Of a stretch of DNA of 64,000 nt, positions 52,201-55,200 are shown one piece after another. The DNA is from Antedon bifida (Eukaryota > Echinodermata > Crinoidea > Comatulida > Antedonidae), in assembly GCA_963402885.1 (NCBI GenBank), contig OY727095.1, positions 25,797,001 to 25,861,000 on the forward strand. Reading direction: 5' to 3'. Made by a program: the position numbers and the translations under genes. Position 1 is the first letter of the stretch; each line of letters opens with the position of its first letter. The notes under the pieces are model-generated. The model searched no databases, was not told the origin of the DNA, and saw only the letters and a program-made list of their open reading frames with translations.

Positions 52201-55200
52201 AGAAGAATCTGAAGAAAAAAATCACATTATTTTATATTTTAATTTATTAATCATACACTGTCAACAAAATGCAGAGTTTATCCGGAATTGTGTAACCAGA
52301 AATGTGAAATGGGGAATTTTAGGTCAGTATAAACAACGTAAAATTAACCCGGGTAGCTCTAGTACACTCGGTAAGTAAAAGGGATGTGATAAAGAGGGGC
52401 TAAAACTTTTTATCAATTATACACTGATCTAAGATGTGAAATGTTCTCAGTTTTATAGAATCTACAAAACTGATTACATTTTAAATCTATAGTTTTTTTA
52501 CCAGATATATAGTTTGCAAAAGAGTATGTAGCTTGATTGAAAAACTGCTATCGTTTTGCCAATTGTGAGTGTGCTATTCTTAGAAGAGTCATTTCCGGCC
52601 AATAATATCCCTTTCACACCGGAGACACCCCGGGGTTTATGACAATTCAAAACGTTGAGAAACTCCGGAGATACCCCTTTCGCACCAACCTAGCAACACC
52701 GGGGTTTATAAAATAAAATCTATTTTGTTTGTTTACATACCGACGATCATTAGAATCATTTTAATTAATAATATTTTTAATTTAATAATTACTTTCAAAA
52801 GTCTCAGAAGTAATATAATGTTTTATTGATACTACTTATCATTTTTTAAACCCGCTATATATTTTGTACAAATATTTAAAATATAATAATAATATTTAAA
52901 ACTCCGGAGTTTGATGTTGGTACCTTTCACACCAAAACACCGGGGTGTACCGGCAGTTCGCTCTCCGGAGAATGATGACATCATCATGGCTAAAAGTTTT
53001 TAATAATGTGAGTGATGTAATTTCAACAATACAATATATTTGAATATGTAAATGTATATTTGAAATTATAAAACCTGATTGTATTCTTGCAATTTGATTG
53101 GTCAATACGCATCATTGTCATTTGGAATTAGCCCTATCTAATGAAAAAGTGATATCTAATGGTGATAATAAATGGCTCTAATGCATGTTCAGCTTTCTGT
53201 AAACATTTTGAGAATTGTTGCGATGCGACGTTGTTGACAGCACGTTCATATATCAGCTTGCTGTGTGCGTCGTCTATAACTGTTCTCTCCGCGTCTAAAG
53301 TTGAAACACTGCCCGTTTTAATGGCCTAGCTTCCTGGCCTAGCATTCGTCAATGATTTACGATGGATAACTTGAATAAAAGTAGGTGTCTTATTCTGTGT
53401 GTACAAACGACTGTAGAAATGCCACCGACTCCTGCCGTTTGATAAAATATGCCGATGACACTTGCATAGCTGGTAACATTAAAGATGCTGAATCGCTTTC
53501 ACCGAAATAAAGTTATTTACAGAGTGGTGTAAAGAAAACTATCTTATTTTAAATTCTAAGAAAACCAAAGAAATGATTATCGATTTTAGAAAGAAACAAA
53601 GTAATCATGATGATGTAGTAATTGATGGTGAATGTATAAAAGTTGTCAAAGAATACAAGTACTTAGGAACAATCATAGATGATAAATTAAAATGGAGCAA
53701 AAATACAAACATGCTATATAAAAAGGGTCAGCAACAACTGCACCTAATGCGTCAACTTAAGAAATTTAAAGTAGATAACAAAATTCTAACCATGTTTTAC
53801 AAATCGATGGTACTTAGCGTGATATCTTTCTGTTATGCTGTGCTGGGAAATAGTCTCAATGTAAAAGATAAGGGAAAACTACATAGAATCGTACGAAGAG
53901 CTAGTAAAATGCTAAATATCCCTGAAATAGATCTTAATATAAGATTTGATGAGTCAGTGTTATCACTTGTAAAACAAATAATGGCAAATACAAACCATCC
54001 ATTATATGCCGAGTATAACTTTTTAAGGTCAGGGTGCCGTTTACGGAGTATTCTCTCACGAACTACGAGATATAGTAAATCGTTTGTACCAAGTTCATTT
54101 AAAACTTTTAAAAAGCAGTGCAATAGATAAATATACAATTATGAATGGACTGATTTTGTGATATTTTACATTTTTAAATAGAGTATTTTTTTATGATATT
54201 TTATTATAGTACATACTTACTTCAATAATTTGCAATAATCTGCAATACGCCTAGTCTTTCCTCAACACAATGCATTAAGTTTTAGTTTAAGTTACATGTG
54301 CTTTTCTATATTTAAATTTTGTATTTCTTTTGTTGTAACAAGTTTTGTGAATGATGTACAGTATAACTCTATATAATTTTTAATTGTTATGTATGTAGTG
54401 TATCAAACGACACATTTCCAATGGCATGTATGTATTTTGTATGTAATTGGACAATAAAAGATTTTTGAATTTTTTTTTTTGAAAACAAGGATATGGGTGC
54501 AAAGAAGAACAATTTTTAAATATATTCATTATCTACTCAGTTACAAAATATGTTTTTCGATTTTAATACTTTGTTAAAACTGTCACTGTCATAGTCGATT
54601 GAAATAGCATAGTACATGTAACAATACACCACTACAACGTTTATATTTTGTGTAATTATTAATTAATACAAACGTTGAGAAGCAACTGTAATAAAGTTTA
54701 TTTGTATATTGCGCATTTATAACAGTAGGGCCTACTCACACTCACATACTCACTCACTCAATACTGTACGTTTATTTGTACATATGTTTATAATTATATC
54801 TAACAGTACCCACACTCACAGTAAATTCAAATGGCGACCAAAATGGTTAATACGTATTTACAGTAATGTCCAAGTACATTGCAATACTATATCTATATAG
54901 GTTAATTCCCCAAGTGCCAATAAATTTACCTACAGCTGGTGGTACTTGTGTTAAACCAAAGAGTTATATTGGAATGTTCCATTCATCGGAAATCAATACA
55001 TTTGTATAAACATATATTAAATCTATCAAAATAGTATTTTTTTTTTAAATCGGTCTGTCTTCAACATTATGATGCTGTACTCGAGCTGTTCAACCGGTTT
55101 TCAGCTATTAAAAACAATTGGTTGGTAAATTTACTTCATTTCTATTAGTATTAATACTTTCTTTCGAGATAAATAATTACTGTTTATGAGTTGAATGGTG